A stretch of DNA of 64,000 nucleotides from the NCBI RefSeq assembly GCF_001855565.1, contig NZ_MKCR01000027.1, positions 310,001 through 374,000 of the forward strand, read 5' to 3'. How positions within the stretch are numbered: the first letter of the stretch is position 1; every line of letters starts with the position of its first letter. Positions 43,854 to 52,467 of the stretch are shown here, piece by piece. The translations under genes and the position numbers were made by a program. This DNA comes from Chromobacterium amazonense. GTDB taxonomy: Bacteria > Pseudomonadota > Gammaproteobacteria > Burkholderiales > Chromobacteriaceae. The notes beneath the pieces are model-generated. The model saw only the letters and a list, made by a program, of their open reading frames with translations. It searched no databases and was not told the DNA's origin.

Positions 43854-44677
43854 GAGGATTCCTCCGTGGCGATGGTGGGCGGGGCGATGTCTTCCTGCGC
43901 GGCCGTTTTAGACGAGGCCAGCGCGGTCCAGTGCAGCACTTCCAGCCGGCCGTCCGGGTGTTCCACCAGCGCCGACAGGCTTTCCACCCAGTCGCCGCAA
44001 TTGCCGTACAGGATGCCGTCTATCATCCGCACTTCGGGCTTGTGGATGTGGCCGCAGACCACGCCGTCGAAGCCGCGCCGCCTGGCTTCGCCGGCGACAA
44101 TGCTTTCGAACTGGCTGATGAAGTTGACCGCGTTTTTCACCTTGTGCTTCAGGTACTGCGACAGCGACCAATACGGCAGGCCCAGCCGGGTGCGCACCCA
44201 GTTGAAGCCGCGGTTCAGCTCCAGGATCATCGTGTAGAGGTTGTCGCCCAGATAGGCCAGCCACTTGGCGTACTGGATCACGCCGTCGAATTCGTCGCCG
44301 TGCAGCACCAAGAGGCGTTTGCCATCGGTGGTGAGATGTTCGGCCTCGTGGCGGATGGCGATGCCGCCGAAGTCCAGTCCGCAGTATTGGCGCGCGGCCT
44401 CGTCGTGGTTGCCGGGGACGTAGATCACCTGGCAGCCCTTGCGGGCCTTGCGCAGCAGCTTTTGCACCACGTCGTTGTGGCTTTGTTTCCAGTACCAGGA
44501 TTTTTTCAGTTGCCAGCCATCCACGATGTCGCCGACCAGATACAGGTAGTCGGATTCGTGTTCGCGCAAGAAGTCGAGCAGGTGGTCCGCCCGGCAGCCC
44601 GCGGTGCCGAGATGGACATCGGAAATCCAGATGCTGCGCAGGCGGCGAGGGGCGTCGGGAGCGGAGTCTGGCTGCAT
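43841..44677 (-). CDS. LpxH-like metallophosphoesterase (UDP-2,3-diacylglucosamine diphosphatase family)
   Basis: 278-aa class III metallophosphoesterase. The motifs are WISDVHLGTAGCRADHLLDF, LVGDIVDGWQLKKSWYWKQS, VPGNHDEAAR, VLHGDEFDGVIQ and VCGHIHKPEVR. The long middle insertion (AKWLAYLGDNLYTMILELNR) differs from E. coli LpxH and fits the LpxH2/YkuE-like branch. The gene heads a two-gene unit with a glycosyltransferase. It may cleave a lipid-linked diphosphate, but whether it is the lipid A enzyme cannot be decided here. Confidence 0.82.
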   Translation of the reverse strand: MQPDSAPDAPRRLRSIWISDVHLGTAGCRADHLLDFLREHESDYLYLVGDIVDGWQLKKSWYWKQSHNDVVQKLLRKARKGCQVIYVPGNHDEAARQYCGLDFGGIAIRHEAEHLTTDGKRLLVLHGDEFDGVIQYAKWLAYLGDNLYTMILELNRGFNWVRTRLGLPYWSLSQYLKHKVKNAVNFISQFESIVAGEARRRGFDGVVCGHIHKPEVRMIDGILYGNCGDWVESLSALVEHPDGRLEVLHWTALASSKTAAQEDIAPPTIATEESSCAS

Positions 44678-44833
44678 GGCAAGTCCGTGGGCCTAGGTGA
44701 TAATCCATGCTGCAATGATGAAGTGACAGGCAAATGAGACTTTGTTGACAAGCATGTGAAGCGCCGGGACGGCGGCGGCGTATCCTGGGTTTGCCCGGCG
44801 CGCCGCGCGCCGCCGGCAAGGTTGTTGGCCGCG

Positions 44834-44850
44834 TTTAAGCATCATTTAAG
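44834..44850 (+). promoter_or_regulatory. PmrA/BasR-type operator upstream of the two-component operon
   Basis: TTTAAG-CATCA-TTTAAG is a perfect direct repeat with a 5-bp spacer, the layout of the PmrA box (YTTAAK-N5-YTTAAK). It lies 38 nt before the response-regulator start and inside the gap shared with the divergent metallophosphoesterase gene. Autoregulation is the likely use. Confidence 0.7.
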
Positions 44851-44888
44851 CTGGCGGTGCGATAAGAAAGGCGATACGGGGAGGAGCG

Positions 44889-45551
44889 ATGCGGATACTG
44901 CTGGTGGAGGACGACGGACAGATTGGGGACGGCTTGCGCATGGGTTTGCGGCAGCTCGGCTTTGTGGTGGATTGGCTGCAGGATGGCTTGCGGGCGCGCG
45001 ACGCGCTGTCCGCCGCGCCGTATGACGCCGCCGTGCTGGACCTGGGTTTGCCCGGCCTGGACGGCATGGCCATTCTGGCGGCGTGGCGGCGCCAGGGCAG
45101 CGATCTGCCGGTGCTGGTGCTGACTGCGCGCGACGCGCTGGCGGATCGCGTCGGCGGCTTGGACGCCGGCGCCGACGACTATCTGGCCAAGCCTTTCGCC
45201 TTGGTCGAAGTGGCGGCCAGGCTGCGCGCCCTGCATAGACGGCGCCAAGGCATGAGCCAGCCGCTGTTGAGCCATGGCCGGCTCACGCTGGACCCGGTCG
45301 GCCGCGTGGCGACGCTGGACGGCGCGCCGCTGGAGCTGACGGCACGGGAATTGGCCTTGCTGGAGTTGCTGCTTTGCAACAAAGGACGCGTGCTGCCGCG
45401 CGAGCGGATAGAGGAAAAGTTGTACGGCTGGGGGCAGGAGCTGGAAAGCAATGCGCTGGAAGTGCATGTCCATCACCTGCGCAAAAAGCTCGGCGCCGGC
45501 TTCATACGCACGCTGCGCGGCATCGGCTATACGCTGGGAGACCCGGCGTGA
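44889..45551 (+). CDS. OmpR/PhoB-family response regulator (PmrA/QseB-like)
   Basis: 220-aa regulator. The receiver domain (1-~115) has acidic residues in [13 protein letters not shown], the phospho-acceptor Asp ~51 in [11 protein letters not shown], and [15 protein letters not shown]. The winged-helix DNA-binding domain is C-terminal ([36 protein letters not shown]). A GGGGAGGAG site precedes the ATG. It is followed by its kinase with a GTGA overlap. The PmrA-type box in its promoter supports the PmrA/QseB branch. Confidence 0.9.
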   Translation: MRILLVEDDGQIGDGLRMGLRQLGFVVDWLQDGLRARDALSAAPYDAAVLDLGLPGLDGMAILAAWRRQGSDLPVLVLTARDALADRVGGLDAGADDYLAKPFALVEVAARLRALHRRRQGMSQPLLSHGRLTLDPVGRVATLDGAPLELTARELALLELLLCNKGRVLPRERIEEKLYGWGQELESNALEVHVHHLRKKLGAGFIRTLRGIGYTLGDPA

Positions 45552-46897
45552 GGCGGCCGGCCAGCCTGCAGGCCAGGCTCTTGCTGGTGTTGCTGCTGAT
45601 CGTGCCGGCCACCTGGCTGGCGGCGTCGGCCGCCGCGGTCTGGCTGGCGCAGCGCGAGGTCGATGAATTGTTCGATACCCAGATGGCGCAGTTCGCGCGC
45701 CAATTGCTGGCCATCGATGTCCATGATGCGGCGGCTGACGACACGCCCAAGCTGAAGCACTTGCTGCATGGCGCCGACGCGGGGCGGATGGACAATGGCG
45801 ATCTGGGTTTGGCGGTATGGGACCGCCAGGGCAACCGGCTGTTGTGCGATGGCCGCGGCCGCCGTTTCGATTATCAGCCCAGCCGCCGAGGCTTCTACGA
45901 CGAGCCAGGCAAGGATAGGCATCATGACTGGCGGATGTTGTATCTGCTGTCCGCCGATGGAAGCCGGCAGGTCGTGGTGGGCCAGAAGCTCGGCCTGCGG
46001 CAGGAAATGGTGTGGAGCGTGGTCACGGCGCAGTTGCTGCCATGGCTGATCGGCCTGCCCTTGATGCTGCTTGCCATCCTGTTCGCGCTGCGGCGCGAAC
46101 TGGCGCCCTTGCGCAAGCTGGCCGCCGTCATCGCCGCGCGCGCGCCGGACGACAACAGCCCGGTCCGCGCCGACGTGCCGCAGGAAGTGCAGCCCTTGCT
46201 GCGTTCGCTGAACGCGCTGTTCGGCCGCATGGGGCAGATGCTGGAGCACGAGCGGCGATTCACCGCCGACGCCGCGCATGAGTTGCGCACGCCGCTGGCG
46301 GCGCTGCGGGTCCAGGCGGAAGTGCTGGAAATGATGCCGGACGATGCCGGCCGCCGCCATGCCCTGGCCCAGCTGCAGCTGGGCATCGCGCGCGCCGGCC
46401 GTTTGGTGGAGCAGCTGTTGGCCCTGTCGCGGCTCGATCCGCTGCAACGGCCGCAGCAGCGGGCGCGGCTGGATTGGCAGCATTTGATCGAACATATGCT
46501 GGCGGAGCTGTCGCCGCTGGCCGAGCAGGTGGAGTGGCGGCTGGACTGGCGTTGCGCGCCGGAGGAGGCGCTGCCGCTGTTTGGCGACGAGGCCTTGCTG
46601 GGGCTGATGCTGCGCAATCTGCTGGAAAACGCCTGCCGTTATGGGCCGGCCGATGGCGTGGTGACGGTGAGGCTGGAGCAGGACGCGGTCAGCGTGCTGG
46701 ATCAGGGGCCGGGCATCCCGCCGCAGTGGCTTGCGCGGGTGCGCGAGCGTTTCTTCCGCCCGCCCGGCCAGCAGCAAGCCGGCAGCGGCCTGGGTCTGTC
46801 CATTGTCGAACGCATCGCCGAGCTGCACGGCCTGCGGCTGGTGTTGCGCAACCGACCCGAGGGCGGCCTGGAGGCGAGGCTGGAGCGGACGGCGTGA
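45548..46897 (+). CDS. Sensor histidine kinase, partner of the OmpR-type regulator
   Basis: About 449 aa from GTG 45548, which overlaps the regulator stop (GTGA). Two transmembrane segments flank a periplasmic domain of ~130 residues ([20 protein letters not shown]; later [20 protein letters not shown]). The H box is [19 protein letters not shown] (~243), the N box [11 protein letters not shown], and G boxes are DQGPGIPP and [12 protein letters not shown]. It is a QseC/PmrB-like kinase. The signal is unknown; the periplasmic loop has several Asp/His and could bind a cation. Confidence 0.9.
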   Translation: MRRPASLQARLLLVLLLIVPATWLAASAAAVWLAQREVDELFDTQMAQFARQLLAIDVHDAAADDTPKLKHLLHGADAGRMDNGDLGLAVWDRQGNRLLCDGRGRRFDYQPSRRGFYDEPGKDRHHDWRMLYLLSADGSRQVVVGQKLGLRQEMVWSVVTAQLLPWLIGLPLMLLAILFALRRELAPLRKLAAVIAARAPDDNSPVRADVPQEVQPLLRSLNALFGRMGQMLEHERRFTADAAHELRTPLAALRVQAEVLEMMPDDAGRRHALAQLQLGIARAGRLVEQLLALSRLDPLQRPQQRARLDWQHLIEHMLAELSPLAEQVEWRLDWRCAPEEALPLFGDEALLGLMLRNLLENACRYGPADGVVTVRLEQDAVSVLDQGPGIPPQWLARVRERFFRPPGQQQAGSGLGLSIVERIAELHGLRLVLRNRPEGGLEARLERTA

Positions 46898-46986
46898 CTG
46901 CGACAATCTGCCGCACGCCGCCGGCAGGATGCTGGTTTATGCTGTGAATATCCCGGCGCGACAGGCGCCGGGCAGACAAAGGTTGC

Positions 46987-47020
46987 AAGCCCGCTTTGAC
47001 CGGCGGGCTTCTTTTTTTGT
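46987..47020 (+). terminator. Rho-independent terminator after the two-component operon
   Basis: AAGCCCGC/GCGGGCTT stem with a TTTGACCG loop and a CTTTTTTT tail. Confidence 0.88.
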
Positions 47021-47027
47021 CAGCAAG

Positions 47028-47638
47028 TCAGCTTGCTCTTTTGGCGTAGGCGGCCGGGTCCATGTCCCGCACCTCGCAGCTGATGGCCGCGACCTGCGGC
47101 AGCACGGCGCTGGCGGCGCGCACCAGCGCATCGGCCAGCCGGCCCTTCTGTTCGTCGCTGCGGCCTTCAAGAATCAGGCAGCAGAGATGGACGAAGTCCG
47201 CCTTGGCGCCGCCGACCAGAGAGTGCGGCGATGCTAGGGGCTGTTGACGTTTGGTGAGTGGATCGCGTTTGCGCCGATTTGTGCCGGAAGCAAGGCGCAC
47301 AGTCCGCCGCATAGTCATTCTATGCAAGGGCTGGGCAACGTGGCTTCCGGCCCAAAGCGGCCAAACCCGCAGGGCCGGGCGCCTTTCGCGCCGACTCTTC
47401 GTTGTTCCGCGCTGGCAGAGAATGACTATGCGGCGCGCGAAACGCCTCGATTCGGCGCAAAACGCATCCCGGCGCGACCGCTCACCAAACGTCGACAGCC
47501 CCTTGGCAACCGGGTCTTGATATCGGCGGTCTGGAACAGCCCGCTGCTGTTGGCCGCGTCATGGACGGCCCGGACCAGCTGCTCGACGGCGGGATGGCTT
47601 GCCAGCTCGGCCGAACATTCGATGACGCAATGGGGCAT
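47028..47638 (-). pseudogene. 5-carboxymethyl-2-hydroxymuconate isomerase-like gene interrupted by a MITE
   Basis: The 5' part (47638 to 47503) encodes MPHCVIECSAELASHPAVEQ and AANSSGLFQTADIKTRL, with the catalytic Pro right after the initiator Met. The 3' part (47236 to 47028) encodes SPHSLVGGAKADFVHLCCLI and LPQVAAISCEVRDMDPAAYAK, the rest of the tautomerase. Joining the flanks of the insert restores the frame exactly (CCA-ATA-GCA), giving about 115 residues. The element at 47237-47502 therefore disrupts it. The enzyme belongs to homoprotocatechuate degradation, but no other genes of that pathway are nearby. Confidence 0.82.
47237..47502. mobile_element. MITE of 266 bp inside the isomerase gene
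   Basis: Terminal inverted repeats GGGGCTGTTGACGTTTGGTG at the left and CACCAAACGTCGACAGCCCC at the right differ at one position. Internal inverted segments GCCGCATAGTCATTCT / AGAATGACTATGCGGC occur at about 47310 and 47420. It has no transposase. I see no target duplication; the frame of the host gene is restored if the element is simply removed. It probably depends on an IS elsewhere in the genome. Confidence 0.85.
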
Positions 47639-47660
47639 CTTGAGTATTCCGTGAAGTGGA

Positions 47661-48056
47661 TCAGTCGGCGTTCGCGCCGAAGCGCATGCGCCAGAACAGG
47701 GCGTTGCACACGCCGCCCGCCATCGCGCCCAGGTAGATGGTCATCCAGTCGTTATACAGCAGCGGCTCCGCCACCCTGGCGTACAGCAGCGTGATCACGC
47801 TGCCGCTGAAGGCGCCCGGCATGAAGGCGACCAGCAGCAGCAGCCAGGCCGGCCATTGCCGCTGCCAGCGCGCCACCGGTCCGGCCAGGATGATGCGCAA
47901 CAGGCACAGCAGCAGGCCGAAGATCAGCGCCGGCACCGCGCCCATCAGGTAGGCCATCATCGGCACCACGCCGCTGGCCAAGAGCGCCACCAGCGGTCCG
48001 AGCAGGATGAACAGCGTCAGGCCGCAGGCCAGGATTTTCAGGTAGGGAGTCTTCAT
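47661..48056 (-). CDS. Small integral membrane protein of unknown function
   Basis: 131-aa protein with four predicted transmembrane helices: LKILACGLTLFILLGPLVAL, VPMMAYLMGAVPALIFGLLL, WPAWLLLLVAFMPGAF and IYLGAMAGGVCNALFW. It starts MKTPYLKI at 48056. No family is recognised. It sits between the disrupted isomerase gene and the copper cluster on the same strand, and may be read from the copper operon (67-bp gap). Confidence 0.7.
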   Translation of the reverse strand: MKTPYLKILACGLTLFILLGPLVALLASGVVPMMAYLMGAVPALIFGLLLCLLRIILAGPVARWQRQWPAWLLLLVAFMPGAFSGSVITLLYARVAEPLLYNDWMTIYLGAMAGGVCNALFWRMRFGANAD

Positions 48057-48123
48057 CCGCTTTTGGCACAGGTCTAAAGGCAGACAGCGTAGCAGACTGG
48101 CCGGCCGGCGACGAGTGCAGCCA

Positions 48124-49251
48124 TCATCGGCGCGCGGCGAACGGGTCGGCCAGCCGCGGATCGCGCGTCAACGTGTCGTCGGTCAGGGTTTTCAGGAAGG
48201 CGACGATGTCGGCCTGCTCCGCCGCGCTCAGCTGGATGCGGTCGATGGCGGCGTCTTTCCACGGATTGCGCCGGCCGTCGCCGCCTTTCGCGCCGCGGCG
48301 GCCATGCTCGGCGTGGATGCGAACCGCCTCTTCCAGCGTCGCCACGCTGCCGTCGTGCATATACGGCGCGGTGAGGGCGACATTGCGCAGGCTGGGGCTG
48401 CGGAAGCGGCCCATGTCGGCGGGCTGGCCGCTCAGCTCCAGCGCGCCGCGGTTGGGAAACGGATAGCCGCCTTTGCCATCCGTGTTGTAGAGGCCGATGT
48501 TGTGGAAGGGCAGGCTGTCGCCGTGGCCGGCCATCTGGTCGTCGAAATCCGGGCTGCCATGGCAGCGCAGGCACTGGCCTTGTTCCGAGCGGAACAGTTT
48601 CAGGCCGCGCAGCTCGGCGGCGGACAGCTCGGCCCGGCCGGCTTGGTAACGGTCGTAACGCGAGTCGAACGAGACGATGCCGCGTTCGAAAGTGGCGATG
48701 GCCTTGACGACATTGGCCAGCGACAGCGGCTGCCCCTCTGCCGGGAAGACGCGGGCGAATTCGCGCTGATACAAGGGATCGGCGCGGAGCCTGGCCAGCA
48801 CCGTCGGCAGATTGCCGTCGTTGATGCCCATTTCCACCGGATCGGTGCGGAACAGCGGCCCGTCCATCTGCCGCTCCAGCGTGGTCAGCGAGTAATTGGC
48901 CCAGGTATAACTCTTGCGCCAGGCGACGTTGGCCAGCGGCTGGGCATTGCGCAGCGTGCGTTCGCCGGTGCTGCCCAGCGACAGCGCCACGCTGTCGCTG
49001 AAAGCCTTGTCCTGCGGATGGCAGCTGGCGCAGCTGATGCGGCCGTTGCCGGACAGCCGCTTGTCGTAGAACAGGCGGCGGCCCAGTTCGAACTTGGCCT
49101 GGCTCATCGGATTGTCGGCCGGCACCGGCGGCGGAGCGACGCCCGTCGGTAGTTTCCAGTGCCAGTCTCCGACAGGCGCTGGCGGCGGCGGACTTTCCCG
49201 CCCGCAGGCCGTCAGCAGTCCGGCCAGGGCCAGCGCGGCGAGCGGCCTCAT
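48124..49251 (-). CDS. mbnH: MbnH-like di-heme c-type cytochrome/peroxidase (MauG family)
   Basis: 375-aa exported lipoprotein-like protein (lipobox LAGLLTACG). It has two c-type heme sites, CASCHPQDKAFSD (~73) and CLRCHGSPDFDD (~226), and the CcpA/MauG fold pattern (NAQPLANVAWRKSYTWANYS, GRFRSPSLRNVALTAPYMHDG). In the metallo-mystery pair, this enzyme oxidises a Trp of MbnP to kynurenine to build a copper site in the periplasm. The start overlaps the mbnP stop (ATGA). Without the partner it would be called a cytochrome c peroxidase; the gene pair favours MbnH. Confidence 0.82.
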   Translation of the reverse strand: MRPLAALALAGLLTACGRESPPPPAPVGDWHWKLPTGVAPPPVPADNPMSQAKFELGRRLFYDKRLSGNGRISCASCHPQDKAFSDSVALSLGSTGERTLRNAQPLANVAWRKSYTWANYSLTTLERQMDGPLFRTDPVEMGINDGNLPTVLARLRADPLYQREFARVFPAEGQPLSLANVVKAIATFERGIVSFDSRYDRYQAGRAELSAAELRGLKLFRSEQGQCLRCHGSPDFDDQMAGHGDSLPFHNIGLYNTDGKGGYPFPNRGALELSGQPADMGRFRSPSLRNVALTAPYMHDGSVATLEEAVRIHAEHGRRGAKGGDGRRNPWKDAAIDRIQLSAAEQADIVAFLKTLTDDTLTRDPRLADPFAARR

Positions 49252-50261
49252 GAGGCGATCTTCTCCAGGCGGAACACGCGGCTGCTGCGGCCGTCGCTCA
49301 GCGGCTGGCCGCCATCGTTGGCGCCCGGTTGGCTTTCGTTCAGCCGCAGGCCCAGGCGGTCGAAGATGGGTTGGCATTCGGCGTCGGTGACATTGGATTT
49401 GCAGCCGAAATCGGCGCTGTCGTCGCGGGTGATGTCGTTGCCGGCGAACAGCGCTTGCACATCCAGCACCACGCGGTCCGATTTCGGATCGAAGCGGTCG
49501 AACATCACCTTGAAGCGATTGGGCTTGCCGCAGCGGTAGCCGCCGGCGATGTTGCGGTCCGGCTTGCAATCGGTGGAGCCCAGATGGAAGGACCATTTCG
49601 GATCGCCGCTGCCGTCCTGGCGCTTGACGCCGCCGTCCGGCGCCAGGTCTACCCGCATGAAGCGATGGCCGGATTGCCATTCCCACATCAGCCAGTACAC
49701 GCCGAGTATCGGATGCGGCGGGCTGTGCGCCGGCTGGTGGTTCAAGCCCACTTCCTTGCCTTGGGCGTTCTTGGCGGAGATCGGCACGCCCACCTTGAAA
49801 CTCAGGCCGGTGTAGTTGCCGGCGGGGGCGGTGCCCACCACGTCGCTATTGCTGCCGTCCAGCGGCTGGTTGTCGTCCACATTGGGCTGCTTGCAGCTGC
49901 CGCCGGCAAAGTCGAGCAGGGCCAGGTTGAGAAACTGCCATTTATTGGCCTGGTCCAGCTGCAGCGGCACTTCCTGGCCTTGGTCCGTGATCAGCGCCAC
50001 ATCGTGCACATACATCATGCCCTCGGTCAGCTGCGCATTCGCATGGCTGCTGCCGATATTGCTCAGCTTGCTGCCGCAATTCACCGGCTGCGCGCCGGAC
50101 TTCAGCGCGAAACGCACGGTGGTGGCGCCGCCGCCGAAGCCAGGCTGCGGCGGGCTGGCGTCCTGGTTTTGCGCAGGGCTTTCGCTGCTTGATACGCCGC
50201 CGCCCAGGCAGCCGGCCAGACTCAGGCATAGCGCGGGCGCGAGCATCCAAAATTTCTTCAT
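49248..50261 (-). CDS. mbnP: MbnP-like four-Cys copper-binding lipoprotein (metallo-mystery pair)
   Basis: 337-aa lipoprotein: the signal peptide ends LSLAGC (Cys ~18), then a Gly/Ser/Gln linker. The mature part has the MbnP pattern, with several Cys (VNCGSKL, GGSCKQPN, STDCKPDRN, YRCGKPN) and a Trp-rich core GVYWLMWEWQSGHRFMRVDL, the region where the family carries the Trp converted to kynurenine. ATG 50261 has GGAGAA upstream. It lies between the copper receptor and MbnH, so it should collect copper arriving through the outer membrane. Confidence 0.82.
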   Translation of the reverse strand: MKKFWMLAPALCLSLAGCLGGGVSSSESPAQNQDASPPQPGFGGGATTVRFALKSGAQPVNCGSKLSNIGSSHANAQLTEGMMYVHDVALITDQGQEVPLQLDQANKWQFLNLALLDFAGGSCKQPNVDDNQPLDGSNSDVVGTAPAGNYTGLSFKVGVPISAKNAQGKEVGLNHQPAHSPPHPILGVYWLMWEWQSGHRFMRVDLAPDGGVKRQDGSGDPKWSFHLGSTDCKPDRNIAGGYRCGKPNRFKVMFDRFDPKSDRVVLDVQALFAGNDITRDDSADFGCKSNVTDAECQPIFDRLGLRLNESQPGANDGGQPLSDGRSSRVFRLEKIAS

Positions 50262-50295
50262 CACCGTTCTCCATTTTTTTATGAAATTAATCCGG

Positions 50296-50405
50296 CGTAG
50301 GGCGGATGCCCCAAAGGGGCGATCCGCCGCCACGGTTTGTCGTACCTCGGCAGTCCGCCAGGTACGGCGGAACGCCCGGCAAAGCCGGGCTTCCGCCCTA
50401 CGGCT
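50296..50405. repeat. REP-like palindromes between mbnP and the copper receptor gene
   Basis: TAGGGCGGATGCCCC-AAA-GGGGCGATCCGCC and then GGCGGAACGCCCGG-CAAA-CCGGGCTTCCGCCCTA. The same family (GGCGGAA.GCCC) recurs at 60215-60420. The palindromes may stabilise or separate the messages of the cluster. Confidence 0.8.
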
Positions 50406-50408
50406 GCC

Positions 50409-52364
50409 TTACCAGTGCGCCTGCAGCTTCATCCACAGCGTGCGGCCCGGCTCATTGACGCGCAGGGTGCGGTCATAGCCGATGACGTCGGCGCCGCCGC
50501 GGCTGACGTGCTCGGCGTAGGTGCGGTTGAACAGGTTGTCGATGCCGGCGGTCAGCTTGATGGCCTTGCTGACGCGCCAGCCGCCGTTCAGCGACAGGGT
50601 GGCGAAGCCTGGCGTCGGGCCGATGTCCTGGCCGGCGATATTGCCCTGGCCGATGGCGTAGCGGTCCTGGCCAGCGGCCACGCGCCATACGGCGGCCGCG
50701 GCCCAGCGCTGATTGTCCCAGGCCAGGCTGACGGTGGCGCTCAGCGGGGGCGTCTGCGCCAGCGGCTTGTCGTCGGTGGCGTTGGCACCCCAGCTATAGG
50801 CGGCGCTGCCGGACAGCTGCCATTGCGGCGCGAACTGCCAGGCGGCGTCGGCCTCGAAGCCGTAGCGGTAAGCCTGGATATTGCGGGTCTGCTGGCTGGC
50901 CTTGGTGTCGATCAGCAGGAAGTCGTCGATGCGGCTCAGGTAGGCCGACAGCGAACCCTTGATCTGCTCGCCCTGGTACAACGCGCCCAGGTCCAGCTGG
51001 GTATTGCGCTCCGGTTGCAGCACATTGCGGTTGGCGCTGACCTTGGATCGTTCCCAATAGTCCGGCGCGCGTTCGGCGACGCCGACGCCGGCATACGGCG
51101 TCCAGCTCCCCAGTTTGTATTCGTAACGGGCGAAGCCGCTATAGAGGCGGTAATCCTGCAGCTGCTCGCCTTGGGTCGCCGTGGCGTCGTAATAGGCACG
51201 CGCCCGGTCGTGGCGCCAGCCGGCGATGAGCTTGCCGCCGCCCAGGGGTTTGCTGCCTTCCAGGTACAGACCGGCGCGTTCGAGGTGCTGGTCCGGCACG
51301 CGCGGCAGGCTGGCGTAGTCGCGTCCGCCGAAGCGGCTGCTGTGGCGGTCTTTTTGCCAGTCGGCGCCGGCGGTCAGCTCGATATCGGCAAAGGCCAGAT
51401 CCGCCTCCAGCTTGGCGGCGTCGGTTGTGCGGTCCGGATTGCTGGCGCTAGCCGGTTTGCCGGGGGGCAGCGGCCGCAGCGAGTAATTGTCCATCACGTG
51501 GTCGGCGTAGCTATGGTTGGCGGCCAGCCTGACCGCGTCCAGCCACGGCGCGAGATTGCGTTGTTCCGCCTTGACGCCCCAGGCGCTGCGGTCGAATTGG
51601 CTGCCGTCCATGCCGCGATCGGCATAGGCGGCGTGGCCGCGGCCGAAGTCGCCGGACAGCTCGATGGTGGTGTCGCGGCCGGGCGTGAAGCCGGCGATGA
51701 GGCTCTGGCTGTCGCGCTGGTAGGCCGAATGGACTTTCTGGCCGTTGCCGTCGCGGTAATCGCCGGCCTCGTTGTGGGAGTCGATCAGCCGCAGATAGCC
51801 CAGCGCGCCGCCCAGCGTCAGGTCGGCGTAGGCGTCCCGGCGGTCGGCGCTGCCGGCGAGCAGGCTGCCATCGAAGCGCAGGCCAGGCTCGTCGAAGGGC
51901 TTGGTTTTGCGCTCGAAGCTGACCGCGCCGCTGATCAAGCCGCCGCCGTATTTGACCGACTGCGGTCCTTTGATCACCACCAGCTTGTCGTAGGCGTCGG
52001 GGAACAGGTAGGCGGTGGGCGGGTCCATCCTGCCCGGACAGCCGCCGTAGACGAAGCCGCCATTGGCCAGGATGTTCAGCCGCGAGCCGCCCAGGCCGCG
52101 CAGCAGCGGGTCGCCGGAGCTGCCGCCTTTGCGCACCACGTCGAAGCCGGGGATGGTTTTCAGGAGGTCGGCGCCGTCGCCGGCCGGCACCGGCTGGCGC
52201 GGCGCGCGCGGGTCGGTTTCCACCCGCAATGGCTGTTCGGTTTTGACGGCGGTGACGACGATGGTGTCGGCGTGGAAAACGGGCAGGTCGGCGGCAAAGG
52301 CGTGGCCAACCGCCAGCGCCAAAGGCATGGGAAGCAGGATTTTATTGAGCATCACGGGAGCCAA
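50409..52364 (-). CDS. oprC: TonB-dependent copper receptor (OprC type)
   Basis: 651-aa outer-membrane receptor. A signal peptide (PMPLALAVGHAFA) is followed by a TonB box-like TIVVTAV, a plug domain (GADLLKTIPGFDVVRKGGSS, DPLLRGLGGSRLNILANGG) and a 22-strand barrel ending in LWMKLQAHW with a C-terminal aromatic. The plug segment GGCPGRMDPPTAYLFPDAYD is the hallmark of the copper-receptor subfamily. It leads the mbnP-mbnH genes, separated only by REP palindromes. TonB-ExbBD energises it. Confidence 0.9.
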   Translation of the reverse strand: MAPVMLNKILLPMPLALAVGHAFAADLPVFHADTIVVTAVKTEQPLRVETDPRAPRQPVPAGDGADLLKTIPGFDVVRKGGSSGDPLLRGLGGSRLNILANGGFVYGGCPGRMDPPTAYLFPDAYDKLVVIKGPQSVKYGGGLISGAVSFERKTKPFDEPGLRFDGSLLAGSADRRDAYADLTLGGALGYLRLIDSHNEAGDYRDGNGQKVHSAYQRDSQSLIAGFTPGRDTTIELSGDFGRGHAAYADRGMDGSQFDRSAWGVKAEQRNLAPWLDAVRLAANHSYADHVMDNYSLRPLPPGKPASASNPDRTTDAAKLEADLAFADIELTAGADWQKDRHSSRFGGRDYASLPRVPDQHLERAGLYLEGSKPLGGGKLIAGWRHDRARAYYDATATQGEQLQDYRLYSGFARYEYKLGSWTPYAGVGVAERAPDYWERSKVSANRNVLQPERNTQLDLGALYQGEQIKGSLSAYLSRIDDFLLIDTKASQQTRNIQAYRYGFEADAAWQFAPQWQLSGSAAYSWGANATDDKPLAQTPPLSATVSLAWDNQRWAAAAVWRVAAGQDRYAIGQGNIAGQDIGPTPGFATLSLNGGWRVSKAIKLTAGIDNLFNRTYAEHVSRGGADVIGYDRTLRVNEPGRTLWMKLQAHW

Positions 52365-52467
52365 ACGGTTTTGAATTTTGCGGCGATGCTATTGGAAACT
52401 GTTCGTGCCCGGAATGCGGCATATTGTCGCAGCGCGCCAGCCCGATGCCATGGTGTAAAGTGGCGGC

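Noticed and set aside
47251-47654. Plus-strand frames across the interrupted isomerase
   Set aside because: They arise from the MITE and the antisense of the isomerase gene.
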